From the NCBI RefSeq assembly GCF_005239225.2, contig NC_133299.1, forward strand, positions 3,414,967 to 3,478,966: a DNA stretch of 64,000 bases, written 5' to 3'. The position numbers and the translations under genes were made by a program. The stretch is from Populus alba. Its lineage: Eukaryota; Streptophyta; Magnoliopsida; Malpighiales; Salicaceae. A model generated the notes under the pieces. That model did not search any database, was not told the DNA's origin, and was given only the letters and a program-made list of their open reading frames with translations. Shown one piece after another: positions 46,026-57,850 of this stretch (position 1 is its first letter; each line of letters starts with the position of its first letter).

Positions 46026-49000
46026 TCAATCGAGGGATGTCATGCCAAGCATGAACTTTAATCGGATAAATACTTCTCCTTTTAATGGCTTGGTGAAGAT
46101 GTCAGCAACTTGATCATTTGTGTTGCAAGATATCAGTTGGACTTCTTCATTCTTCACATGTTCCCGGATAAAATGATGACGTGTATCAATGTGTTTGCTC
46201 CTCTCATGATACACTGGATTCTTTGCCAATGCGATTGCTGATCGATTGTCAATGTAAATCTCCGTAGGATTTTCTTGAGGAAATCCCAAAAACTTCAGCA
46301 TATTCCTTAACCATATTGAATGGCATACGACTGAGTTGGCAGCAACATACTCAGCTTCACAGCTTGATAATGTTACAATCGATTGCTTCTTGGATGACCA
46401 TGTGAAAGATGTGTCTCCCATGAAAAAGACAAACCCTGTTGTGCTTTTCCTTTCATCCAAATCTCTACCCCAATCACTGTCCGAGTAGCCTACAAGATTA
46501 AAGTCTTTACTTGAGGTATAAAACATACCTTCATTCATTGTGCCTTTGATGTAACGAAGAATTCTCTTGGCTGCATTCAAGTGAGACTGGTCTGGTGTCT
46601 CCATGTATCTGCTGACGAGTCCGACTCCGTAGAGTATATCCGGTCTGGTACATGTCAAGTACCTTAAGCTTCCTACTAAGCTTTTGAAGTAAGTTGGATC
46701 AACATTTCCAACCTTACTCTTCCTTAATTCTACTCCATTCTCAACTGGAGTTGATACCGGATTGCAGCTTTCCATCTTGAACCTTTCAAGAATATCTTTG
46801 GCGTAACCGCTTTGGGATACAAAAATCCCTTCTTCCTTCTGCGTTACTTCTAAGCCAAGAAAATGTGACATTAGACCAATGTCAGTCATTTCAAACTCCT
46901 GTACCATGCTTCGTTTGAAGTCTTCAAACATGGTAGGGTTGTTGCCGGTGAATATCAAGTCATCAACATATAGGCACGCAAATAAGATGCTGCCATCTGC
47001 TTCTTTCTTCACATATACTGCATGTTCATATGGACATTTGTCAAATCCATTATCTTGAAAATACTTGTCAATTCTGGTATTCCAAGCACGTGGAGCTTGC
47101 TTCAAACCATAGAGAGCTTTCTTCAACTTGTATACTTTGCCTTCATTTTCAGCATCAATGTATCCAAGTGGTTGTTCAACATATATTTCTTCTTTTAGAA
47201 AGCCATTCAGAAATGCTGACTTCACATCGAGTTGATAGATCTTCCATCTATGTTGTGCAGCTAGTGAGATCATCAGTCTGATTGTCTCTAGCCGGGCTAC
47301 TGGAGCAAATACTTCTCCATAGTCAATGCCTTCTCTCTGTTTGTAGCCTTTAGCCACTAATCTGGCTTTGTATCTTTGCACTTCTCCTTTGGCGTTCTTC
47401 TTCGTCTTGTAGACCCATTTGACACCTATTGCTTTCTTGTTTTCTGGTAGATAAGTCAGCTTCCAGGTATCATTCTTCTCAATGGCATGTATTTCTTCAT
47501 CCATTGCTTCTATCCATTTCTTTTCTGTGACAGCTTCATCGAAGCTTAGTGGGTCACTATCTGCAAAGAAACAAAACAGAGTTGTATCTTCCATAACCTG
47601 AGTGGTATCGTACAACTCTTCAAGGTTTCGCATCCTTCTTGGTCCTTCTGACGAGGATGCTGATGGTGGTGTTGATGATGATGCTCCTGGTGTGTTCCTC
47701 CTGTTGAATACAGGGAATCTGTGTACCGGACTTTGTGGTTCAGCTGCTGGTATAAACACTGGACTTTGTGGTTCAGCTGCTGGCACAATCGGTTCTTTTG
47801 CAGGTACAATCGGTTCTTCGACAAGTATTGTTGGTACTTCTTCACCTTCAAGGATCAAATCCATGTTGATCCATTTGACTGCTTCTTGATCACCATTCCA
47901 TTCCCAAGATTTATCTTCTTCAAAGATAACATCTCTACTCATAATCACCTTCTTCGTGATGGGATTATACAGTCTGTATCCATCCTTCTTTCACCATATC
48001 CGACAAAGATGCATTTCTCGCTCTTATCATCGAGCTTTCTCCTTCTTGCATCTGGGATCTTTGCATATGCTAACACAACCAAAGACTCGTAGATGAGTAA
48101 CACTTGGTTTGTGACCACTCCATGCTTCTTCTGGAATGACTCCTTGCAAACTTCTGGTTGGGGCAGCGATTCAACAGATACACTGCACATGATACAGCTT
48201 CAGCCCAGTATTGCTTTGGGCAACTTCTTTGCTTTGAGCAGACTTCTTGCCATGTCAAAGAATAGTGCGATTCTTCCTTTCTGCTACACCATTCAGCTGT
48301 GGTGTATAAGCTGGCGTCGTCTGATGTCTGATGCCTTGTTGTGTACAGAAGGCTTCAAAGTCATTGGCTGTATATTCTCCACCTTGATCAGATCTTACGG
48401 TTCTGATCGTGTAACCAGTTTGCTTCTCCACAATTGCTTTAAAATCTTTAAAACAATTGAATACTTCTGACTTCCTCTTCAGAAAGTATATCCACGTTTT
48501 CCTGCTAAAATCATCAATAAAAGTGAGAAAGTACCTATTTTGTCCAGTCGACATAGGCGTAATTGGGGCCACACACATCTGTGTGTACTAACTCCAGTGG
48601 CCTTTTTTGCTCTCCAGTTGACTTCTTTGGCAAAACTGGATCTGTGATGTTTGCTGAGGACACAACTCTCACAGACTTCATCTGGATGATCAATGTGAGG
48701 CAAACCTTTGACCATCTTCTTGCTTGCTAGCATCTTCAAACTCGTGAAATTCAGATGTCCAAGCCTCAGGTGCCAAAGCCATTCTTCACTGTTGGTGATG
48801 GCACTCAAACACCTTGCTGCATCATACTGGATGTTCAAAGGAAACATCCTATTCTTGGACATTTTCACGTAGGCCATTAATCTCCAATTGTTGTCTCTAA
48901 TTGCCAGATGACAATTCTCCGAGTAAAAAGTATAGCCTCTCTCCAAAAGTTGACCTAAGCTGATTAGGTTCTGTTTTATGGCTGGGACATAATAGACATC

Positions 49001-50229
49001 GGCGATGTAGCTGGAATCGCCATTCTTCATCTTGACTGGGATGTTGCCTTTACCTTTGAATGGAACCTTTGTGATATCTCCAAAAGTAACTAGACCTTGC
49101 TTGGTCTCATCTAGATTACTAAATAACTCTCGATAGCCGCACATGTGATTGCTGGCTCCAGTATCTAGATACCATATGTCCTCTTTTTTCTTATCAAGTC
49201 CTTGTTGGACAAGAAATGCAGTTTCTTCTCTGTCATCCTTCTCTACATAGTTAGCTTGCTCACGTATCTCCAACGGAGCTTTCCTTCTGCATTCAGTGCT
49301 ATAGTGCCCAAATTGATTGCAACTATAACATTGGATATTCCTCTTGTCACGGTTATTGTAACCGCCTCCTCTTCCTCTGGGAGTGAATGCTTGTTGTCCT
49401 CGGCCTCCTCTGGTGGTGTTTCTCCCACCTCTTCCTCTAAAGCTTGTATTCCAAGAACCTCTTCCTTGGAATCTCTGGAATCCTCCTCTGGATTGTTGAC
49501 TTCCTCCTTGAGTGGTGTAGCCACTTGATGAAGTCTCCCCTTGCTCATATCTGTCCTTGAGAGACAGCTTTGCTTGTAAGGCATGCTCAATTGCCTTATC
49601 TCCATTTTCGCTTTAACGATCTTCTGCTCATGAGCTTGCAAAGAACTCATAAGCTCATCCACTGTCAACTTGTCCACTTCCTTGGACTCTTCAATTGCGA
49701 CAACAACAAAATCGAATTTTGGATCTAGGGATCTCAAAATTTTCTCAGTGATTCGAGAATCGATGAGGGCTTCTCCATTTCTCCTCATCTGGTTGACTAT
49801 CACCATAATCCTTGTGTGATAATCAGAAATAGACTCCGAGGACTTCATTTGCAATAACTCAAATTCACCTCGCAAAGATTGAAGACGAATCTTCTTGATT
49901 CTATCAGCACCTTTGTATTTCTGTTGGAGAGCCTCCCATATATCATGTGATGTTTCAGCGGAAGCTATTATCTCGAATGTGTCTTCATCAAGACCTTGGT
50001 AGATGATGGTCTTGGCTTTGTTGTCCTTCTTTCTGTTGACTTTCAAGGCTTGCTTCTGAGCCTCTTGTAAAGCATCTTCTCTTTCTTTAGACTCTGGTTC
50101 ATCATAACCAGTTTGTACAATATCCAAACACTCTTGTGACCCAAGAAATGCCTTCAATCTGATGCACCAACTATCATAATTGTCTTTGGTCAGCTTAGGG
50201 ATGAGTGTATGTGTACCTTCTGTAGTCAT
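46026..50229 (-). pseudogene. copia copy 1 gag-pol, multiple single-base frameshifts
   Basis: Minus-strand order is gag (start MTTEGTHTLIPKLTKDNYDS), protease (WYLDTGASNHMCG), integrase (HLRLGHLNFTSL, CESCVLSKHH, core with FIDDFSRKTWIYFL and VRSDQGGEY), reverse transcriptase ([21 protein letters not shown]) and RNase H ([19 protein letters not shown], then [18 protein letters not shown]). PR-INT-RT order is diagnostic for Ty1/copia. The RT/RNase H part (47948-46026) is one open frame. Compared with copy 2 there are about eight one-base length differences between 47.98 and 49.62 kb (near 47980, 48071, 48160, 48257, 48565, 48603, 49605 and 49615), nearly all in homopolymers, which break gag, protease and integrase frames. 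A further shift at 48215-48217 is shared with copy 2. Confidence 0.92.
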
Positions 50230-50773
50230 TTTACTCTTGGAATGACTATATCACCTCTTTTGAAGCCGAATTTGGAAAAACGGACACTGTAGGTCGATCC
50301 GGAATGGTCCAAATAGTAGGGAACCGGTCTGACTTTGTAGAAATCGGGTCAGAAAATGGGTGAACCGGTCCAAAAACCAATTCTGTACGGCGGGCGGTTC
50401 GCTGGGTTGAACCGGGAATATTCTGGGAATATTCTGGGGAATATTCCTTCGGCTCGGCTGAGGCTTGAAAGCGGCTCGGCTCGGCGCGAGGTACGGCTCG
50501 GCTAGGACGCGGCTTATACGGCTCGGCTCGGCTCAAATATGGCGCGCGTGTGGCTCAGTCGTCTTCAACCTCGGGGCGCGTGGGATGCGCGTGGGCGATC
50601 TGGCTGAATATTCAGGCGGCGCGTGTGGGCTACCCCGAACTCCGATTTGGCTGATTTTTGCGGCAGTGAGTTCGTCTTGATGAGATCTACACTATGGAAT
50701 GATCAAAACTTGTTTTTGACAATTTTGAAAATTCGGATATACCCCAAAACTCTTCTGTTTTCCGATGAACGGG

Positions 50774-50785
50774 GCTCTGATACCA
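50774..50785 (-). other. primer-binding site, copia copy 1
   Basis: Plus strand gctctgatacca reads tggtatcagagc on the element's strand, matching initiator tRNA-Met, two bases from the 5' LTR. Confidence 0.9.
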
Positions 50786-50787
50786 AA

Positions 50788-51011
50788 TGTTGGTGGGAGG
50801 AGCCACTGGTGGTGACTTTGAAACACTCAGAGGGGATAAAACACACTGGTTTTATTAAAAAATCCGAAGCTTACAATTAATTAACACAAAAGCTTAAACA
50901 CACCCTCTCTCTCTTTCTCTTACAAGTGTTCCTCTCAATTCTCTCCTCACAAAATAACATAACTGAGCACTCTATTTATACATAAATTCAGAATACAAAA
51001 AAAAAAAAAAA
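50788..51011 (-). repeat. copia copy 1, 5' LTR truncated at its A-run (224 bp)
   Basis: Matches the 3' LTR from CCAACA through the TATA region to the A-run (15 A, 50997-51011), then switches abruptly to PAP16 intron 3 sequence. Confidence 0.9.
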
Positions 51012-51548
51012 TGGGGCTATGGCCGGCCTTGATTAGTCGTGGTAGATCCGAAAGATTCTCATTTTATACCCTACATGATAAGTAAAAGTGATAAAGCCAA
51101 ATGGGGTCCTATTGATCGCATACACGGATGTGAAACAATGCTGGCCTAAAATTACATGGAACAAACTGGGAATTTCATTGAACATGTGTTTTTTTCCCCT
51201 TTTTTAACAGGGTTCCTGAGGTTGTCTTTTGGCATATACCAAGCAAAGCTTACAAGAAAGTGGCTCCCAGGTTAAGGATCCACAAGGCTTGTGTTGGTTC
51301 CATGAACAAAGAAAAAGTTGCTGCTCAAGAAGCTGAATTGGGTATCATGGACATGCTAGTTAAACGGTCTTCTGTCAAGGTGAGTTCCTGCTCAAGAAAC
51401 AACGTTCAATGCTTAAAATTAACTCAACACTTTCAACCCATTGTGGAAGTTTGAAAATTCAGGATAATGGAGTAACTCCGGAGCATTGTGTTCTATAGTC
51501 TTTCTTCAAAAGTTGAAAGGAAAGGTTATTGAACAAATAACTTACAGT
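51012..51548 (+). pseudogene. PAP16 duplicate fragment, exon 4 (unit B)
   Basis: Copy of PAP16 from intron 3 through exon 4 (51211-51379, reading frame intact, same protein as the original) into intron 4, ending at the gap. It carries several one-base indels in the intron parts (for example gattctcatttt for gatctcattt, and ggtccta for ggtcccta), concentrated close to the gap. Without exons 1-3 it cannot encode a phosphatase. Confidence 0.9.
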
Positions 51549-52048
51549 NNNNNNNNNNNNNNNNNNNNNNNNNNNNNNNNNNNNNNNNNNNNNNNNNNNN
51601 NNNNNNNNNNNNNNNNNNNNNNNNNNNNNNNNNNNNNNNNNNNNNNNNNNNNNNNNNNNNNNNNNNNNNNNNNNNNNNNNNNNNNNNNNNNNNNNNNNNN
51701 NNNNNNNNNNNNNNNNNNNNNNNNNNNNNNNNNNNNNNNNNNNNNNNNNNNNNNNNNNNNNNNNNNNNNNNNNNNNNNNNNNNNNNNNNNNNNNNNNNNN
51801 NNNNNNNNNNNNNNNNNNNNNNNNNNNNNNNNNNNNNNNNNNNNNNNNNNNNNNNNNNNNNNNNNNNNNNNNNNNNNNNNNNNNNNNNNNNNNNNNNNNN
51901 NNNNNNNNNNNNNNNNNNNNNNNNNNNNNNNNNNNNNNNNNNNNNNNNNNNNNNNNNNNNNNNNNNNNNNNNNNNNNNNNNNNNNNNNNNNNNNNNNNNN
52001 NNNNNNNNNNNNNNNNNNNNNNNNNNNNNNNNNNNNNNNNNNNNNNNN
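51549..52048. other. assembly gap, exactly 500 N
   Basis: A run of 500 unknown bases, a conventional scaffold-gap size, so the true distance is unknown. Confidence 0.99.
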
Positions 52049-54184
52049 CTTACATTTTCATGGAAAATACAACATGATTTTATCCATCCTTAGAATTTGT
52101 GCATTAAATTAAACCACTCAATTCTTTTTGCCCTTTTTTTATTTTTATAAAATCAATAACATAAAAAAAAACACCAACACACACACACACTCTTTTTATT
52201 ACATTATTTCTTTTCTTTCTTTTTTCTTTTACACATTAAATATTACACAAAATAAATTCATCAAAAAAACAAATAAATACAAAATTACATTAATTAATTT
52301 TTAAAATTTTCAAAACAGTCCCTGAAAAGTCCAGAAAATTGCATTTGAAAGAAACACTGCCGGAACTGCTGAACTCGTGGCGGCGCGCCTTCCACGCGCC
52401 CCGTCACTGGCGGCGCGTGGGTTTCACGCGCCGCTGCAAACATGCCGGAAACGGCGGATCTGCACCTGGTTTTCCTCCTTCTCCTCCCTTCTCTGCTGGT
52501 GGCGTCCTGCAAAACAAGAAAAAGGAAACGCAGGCAGTTCGTTTTAATCCATTTCTGTCCAGTTCTTGGATTTTTCCTTTCTTCTCCGTTTTGGATCTGC
52601 TTCTTTACAGATCTGTTATTTTCGTTCCCCCTTCGTTCTCTATTTTAGGCTGCCGGTCGTGTGACCATAGGGCTGCTGGCGGCGTTCATGTCGCGCCTGT
52701 ACAGCTGTTGGCAGCCGGTTTGGGTCTTGGCGAGGGACGAGAGCCTGCGGGCTGCTTGCGGCGTTTCTCGGTGGCTGCTTGAACTGGAAGAGTAGAGGAT
52801 CTGGCGAAGGGGTTGCAGTCGAGAGAGGGATGGCGCCACTGCGGCTGACGGTGAAGACTGTGGGTCTGTGGCTGCTGAAGCTGAGGTGAAGGAGATGCTG
52901 CTGCCCGGTGAGGCTGAGAGAAGGCTGGGAGAGCAAAGGGGTTTTATTTTTGCAGGGAAGATGGGGATTTCGAGCAGCGGCTCTTTTTTAGCAAAGGGAG
53001 AGGAAGCGGCTGGAGATGGCTTTTTTCTATGGTTCTGGAGTTACTTCTCTGTCACCGGCTGTGGAGAGGATTAAGGGAGAAGAGATGGTCTGTGGGCTGC
53101 TGTTTGACTTGGAGAAGGAAGACCTGCCTGCGTTTCGTGTAGGGGAAGAAAAGAAACGAATGGCCGGCTAGAGAGCAGAGATGGGCTGATGGTCTTCACT
53201 CTTGCTGTCAACAGCGGTGCCTGGGCTTCTTGCTGTCGTCCGTGAGTCTTATGGAGGGAAACAGAGAGAGCTGTGTCTCTGTTCGGTCGTGTCTTGCTCC
53301 TGCAACTGCGAGGGAAGAGGAGTTGTGGCTGCTGTTTGACTTGGAGAAGGAGCCGAAAATTTAAAACCTCAAAGCAGGGATTTCACAAGATTTTCTTTGT
53401 CGAAGGAGGGAGTATTGTTTTTTTTTATCTGGGGGGTGAGCAGAGGCTTAAGGTGAACCGGATGAGGGAGAAGAGAAAAAAAAAATCAAAAGGGGAAGTG
53501 TCTCAGGGAGCTGGCAGCTGTCATCGGAGAAGAAGGAAAAAATTTCCAAAACGGGGGGTCTCTGGCGGCTGCTTTCAGTAGGAAGAAGAAAAGTTTAGTT
53601 TTTAGGGTTCTCTCTTTCCTTCCAAAATTATAAAATAAACCCCCCTTTAACTTTGAGTTAAAAGCTGCTATTTATAGGCAAAACATTTTTTCGAGTTTCC
53701 AAATTGGTCCCTCAATTTTTTTGTGTTCAATTGACTTGGTAAAAATAAATTTGTCTTAAATTTTCAATCTTTTCAATTAACAGTCCAAATTAAGCTCCCA
53801 AACTTAATTTTTCACCAATTAAGCCCCCCAAATTAATTTGGACCCGTTTAAAGTATAATTAAGTCCTTTGCACTTAATTAAATCCTTCAATTGGACCTAA
53901 ATTAATTCTTAAACATAATTAAAATTTAATTTGGCTCATGATTAAATCAAATTGACCCATTAAAAATTTAATTATGTCATTGAACTTAATTTTTATGCAA
54001 ATTCATCCAATAATCATTTAATTTGACCTTCGAATTTGCATTTAATTTGACCTTCGATTTTTGCCTATTTTTGCGGTTCTTTTTTATCAGCTTTCTCCAC
54101 ATTGCCGGCCTTTATTTTATTTTTTTTATTTTTTATTTTCAAAAAAGTGAAATTTGGGGAATAACCCAAAATTGGGTTATGACA
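52049..54184. repeat. LTR fragment of another retrotransposon, cut by the gap
   Basis: 2136 bp unlike anything else in the window, with a GC-rich core (gcggcgcgccttccacg) and a pyrimidine/AT-rich end holding 'ggtccctcaattt' and 'aattaagc' motifs. It ends ggttatgaca, then cacatgg of the TED-like relic. Read on the other strand the terminus is tgtcataaccc, an LTR-like TGT start, so orientation is unresolved. Candidate target site cacat is at 54185-54189. No conserved protein frame, so it is LTR or leader rather than coding. Confidence 0.55.
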
Positions 54185-54343
54185 CACATGGTGAGAAAAT
54201 CACAGTGCTAAACATTGAAGAGGATGTGCATGATTGCATCTGTAGAGGAAATTAAGAAAACAAAAAACCTAATTGAAGGTTCGCCCTTTAAGTCTGCTCA
54301 CGATCGTCCCCTGGATTCTAACATTGCAGCATCCTCTTCGTAG
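54185..54343 (+). pseudogene. TED6/7-like fragment (unit B)
   Basis: The last ~50 codons of the relic at 42380-42538 recur here, starting in HGEKITVLNIEEDVHD with the same frameshift and TAG. The upstream part is replaced by the LTR fragment. Confidence 0.6.
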
Positions 54344-55758
54344 TCTAATCAGCACCATATTGACCACAAGATTGATTGAAGCATAAACTAATAAAATAAA
54401 TGGCAATATCAATTGTATATCCCTTGGAAGTATGCACGCAAGATTATTTACATGAATAAGTTCTCTACCAGTTGGCTGGTTATATTATTCCATCTACTAG
54501 TTCACATGAAAAATATAATTTATTGTAACTGTTTACCAATCATGATATTAATTAAAATTTTATTATGATAAATAACTAACTGTGACATCAATTTAAATAT
54601 CATGGTTATTAAAATGTGATATAATTTAAATATCTCCATTCTCAATAATAATACTCAAAAACATGTTATATTATCAAAACTTATTTGCAGTATATCATTT
54701 TTCCTAAATTTGAAAATAACTATGCTAATTTTACAATTTATCCAAAGGATAAAAAATAAACTAATATGATTGGTTTTTAGACATATTTTACGAAGATGTA
54801 GGCATGTTTAGGAGTATATATGGTAGATATTGTCTTTTTAAAGTGTTTTTTTGTTTGAAAATATATTAAAATATTTTTTTTTATTTTTAAAATTTATTTT
54901 TTGATATATTACATTAAAATAATCTAAAAAAATTAATTTTAAATAAAATTTTTAAAATTTAATGAAAAGCCTGAACTTTCCTACAATGCACCGTAAACCT
55001 TTTAATTAAAAGGGATTATAATAGAGTTTTGTCTTCTCCTTGTGCTTCCTCTGCGGTCACTTTTCTTGCATAGCTGACTTCTTCTTACCACTACTACTTC
55101 TTGGCTAATTGATGATGATAAACCCTGGAAGCAGCAAACTTCAACAAAGAAGAAAAACCCCACTGGAAACTTGCTTCCTTTTGTTTTTTTTTTTTTTTTT
55201 AACATCACGAAGTAAGGAAATCTTGAACTTTCCATAAGCTTTCAGGTTTCAATCTTGTTTTTTTCCAAGGGTGTTCTAATATTTTTTATTATGCTCCAAG
55301 AGGTAGATTGTTGGCACTAGTGTATGTTTTTTTCTTTTCTTTTTGTTTCTACCAGTTCTCGATGCTTTTGCCTTTCAGAGTTGTATGTAACAGCTTCCAG
55401 AATTTGTTCAAGATATTGTTTTTTTAGTCTTCAATTGTAATTGTCAACTGAGAAAAGTAAAAATAAAAAGAAGGGAAGTTACTGAATTCGATTGTTAATG
55501 TGTCCGGCAAGGGTGAGGCTGGAAATGGATGTATTGGCTTTGTTTCCTAGGGCATTTCCTTGAAATAATTGATGTTCTCTTTTTTTTTTTCCCCTATCCT
55601 CCCTAACTTTTCCTGCTAGGGATGTCACTACTGACAGTTCTTTATAAATTTTGTCAAGGGTTTATGGTTTTTTTTGTGTGGAAATTTTAGGTGTACTTGA
55701 AGAAAATATGATGGTGTTCATTGAGTTTTGTTAAAGTGATTGATTTCATATATCTTCA
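54344..55758. other. duplicated IQD upstream region (unit B)
   Basis: Colinear copy of 42539-43935 with scattered one-base indels, including a copy of the dispersed repeat at about 54826-54968. No separate gene. Confidence 0.7.
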
Positions 55759-57134
55759 ATGGCAAGGAAGAAGAGCTGGTTTGGTTGGGTGAGGAGGCTA
55801 TTTGTCTCTGAGCAAAAACCAAAAGGCGAAAAGGTTGGTGCTCCAAGGAATCTTTTATTTCTTTAACTGAGATCTTGCATTTCTTTCTGGTTAAATTTTC
55901 TGCTTAATTTTTAACCGATTCAGAAATCAAAGAGGTGGAAATGGTTTCTTGGAGGGCTCAAGGTCAAACAATGCCTCGCACTTCCAGCACCACAGAGAAC
56001 AGTCAGTGAAGCATCAGAAACACAAAAAAAGTATGCTTTGACTGTTGCCCTTGCAACAGCAGCTGCAGCTGATGCTGCTGTTGCCCGCTGCTCATGCTGC
56101 AGCTGAGGTTGTCCGGCTCACCGGTGCCTCACATCCTTCCCGTCATTTCACCAAAGGAGTGGAAAGTTTGGCTGCCATTAAAATACAAAGCGCTTTCCGT
56201 GCATATCTTGTGAGCTCTCTGAAATCCAAGTTCTATTTTGCGACATAGCTCTTTAATTTTTCATCTTGGTTTTGTGGGTTATGCTATATCTTGTTAAGAC
56301 TTCTTGAGTTCATATAAGTTGTTGTTGACACTGCATTCAAGACAGACTGGTATTTCTCTAACTTTCGAATTTAATCCCTTTTTGTACTTCACGTGAGATC
56401 AATTTTATGATCTTTGCATGAAAGATGGATGAGATATTGATCGAGTAGATGAGAAAATTCCAATCGCTGTTTAAACTCTAAAGTTGTCCCATGAGGAAAA
56501 TAATCTTTCCGCAAGTATATTACAATGTTGCGCAGAGAATGATTTCATCATTTGAAAACTTCTAACAAGGAAAAATTCATATTATACCTCTCTTAGTTCA
56601 CTCATTACATTAATAAACATTAAACAGCACTTTCAGCAGCGTATTCTGAGAAGTTGCTACTATTTTGGTCTGAACTTCTGTAAAGAAAGATGCTATATTT
56701 TTTTCTTCTTATGAATCAAATTTAAGCTCAAAAAGTTTTGGTAGAGTGTGGATTAAGGCAAGTTGTGTAACCTGATTATAAAACCAGAAACTTGTCAAAT
56801 TATTGGCTCTGCTAAAAAAACATGCCTCACTGCCTGATTTGGGTTTTCAATGGGATTGAAACAGGCAAGAAAAGCCTTAGTGAAGCTTCAAGCCATTGTT
56901 CGTGGACAAGTTGTTAGACGCCAATCACTCATCATAATGAAACACTTGCCATCAAACGCAAAAATGCGGTCAGAAGTCCAGGCAAAAGGCATTACTGCAG
57001 ATGGATTTTGTAAAAACGGTGAAAATAAACATGCTGTCAAGTCAAAGAAGGAGGTGCAAGAGAAGGAAACTAAGGTAGGAGAGATGATCTTGCAGCTCCT
57101 CAAGTCAAAGGAGGTGGTTGAGAAAGAACACAAG
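55759..57134 (+). pseudogene. IQD gene copy, frameshifted (unit B)
   Basis: Exons 55759-55833, 55924-56209 and 56865-57134 copy the unit A gene. Exon 2 has one extra C (ttgcccgctg, 56084-56086), which shifts the frame within the alanine-rich helix before the IQ motifs. Exon 3 is identical in protein. The C-terminal half is again missing because the copia element follows. If the extra base is a sequencing error, this copy is as intact as the first. Confidence 0.85.
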
Positions 57135-57455
57135 GTATGAAGGAGTATTTTGAATAAAGTTCTTATGTTTCTTGTGGATAATGCTTGTTAGAGTGTATTC
57201 GAAGGAAATTAAAGAAAGAATTATTGGAGAATTCGACCGGTGATGTACTGATAGTTGTTTATTAAAGGCTAAAGTATATTGACATAATATTTAACATGGT
57301 TTGACAAACCACCTACATCCACGGGAGATGTCCATGTTATTAGAGATAGAAAAAGAATACAAAATAAATGCATGAAGGAAAAAGATCACTTCACTTTAAC
57401 TCTACTCCCATTGCTCATATAAACTGATGCACATTGTAGCAGGGCAGCCCCCTCT
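57135..57455 (+). other. presumed IQD intron before copia (unit B)
   Basis: Copy of 45311-45630 with single-base length differences. Ends at the LTR. Confidence 0.5.
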
Positions 57456-57834
57456 TGTTGGTGGGAGGAGCCACTGGTGGTGACTTTGAAACACTCAGAG
57501 GGGATAAAACACACTGGTTTTATTAAAAAATCCGAAGCTTACAATTAATTAACACGAAAGCTTAAACACACCCTCTCTCTCTCTTTCTCTTACAAGTGTT
57601 CCTCTCAATTCTCTCCTCACAAAATAACATAACTGAGCACTCTATTTATACATAAATTCAGAATACAAAAAAAAAAAAAAACTATTGTTCCAGGTGTGAA
57701 GGCGGCTGTTGACCGGCGGTGTGAAGGCGGCTGGCGGCTGCGGCTGGTGGCTGGCGGCTGGTCGGTGGTCGGTGGCTGGTGGCTGGTTGCCTTCCTTGAC
57801 TGGAACCTTCTAGATTGAGTTTAATTATTCAACA
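57456..57834 (-). repeat. copia copy 2, 3' LTR (379 bp, complete)
   Basis: Same length and ends as the LTR at 45631-46009. Small differences lie in a CT run and near the PPT-proximal GGCTGG repeats. Confidence 0.9.
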
Positions 57835-57850
57835 AATCTCCCCCTTAAAC

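Larger units (their letters stand above)
36645..51011 (+). repeat. large tandem unit A (PAP16 exons 4-5 / TED-like / IQD / copia), 14.4 kb
   Basis: This segment starts inside PAP16 intron 3 (tggggctatgg) and ends at the A-run in the truncated copia LTR. At 51012 the same tggggctatgg starts again, and the order PAP16 exons, TED-like, IQD, copia recurs. Unit A is the longest and is contiguous with the complete PAP16 gene. Confidence 0.85.
45631..51011 (-). mobile_element. Ty1/copia retrotransposon, copy 1, 5' LTR truncated
   Basis: On the minus strand the element runs from a truncated 5' LTR (51011-50788), primer-binding site (50785-50774), gag-pol region, purine tract next to 46010, to a complete 379-bp 3' LTR (46009-45631). 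The 5' LTR lacks about 155 bp that the 3' LTR has beyond its A-run. The missing part is replaced by PAP16 intron sequence. Confidence 0.92.

Noticed and set aside
51486..52112. 208-codon frame across the gap
   Set aside because: Most of its codons are N; it is an artefact of the gap.
52339..53581. GC-rich open frames in the LTR fragment
   Set aside because: Frames on both strands overlap, lack conserved motifs, and lie in sequence that ends like an LTR.
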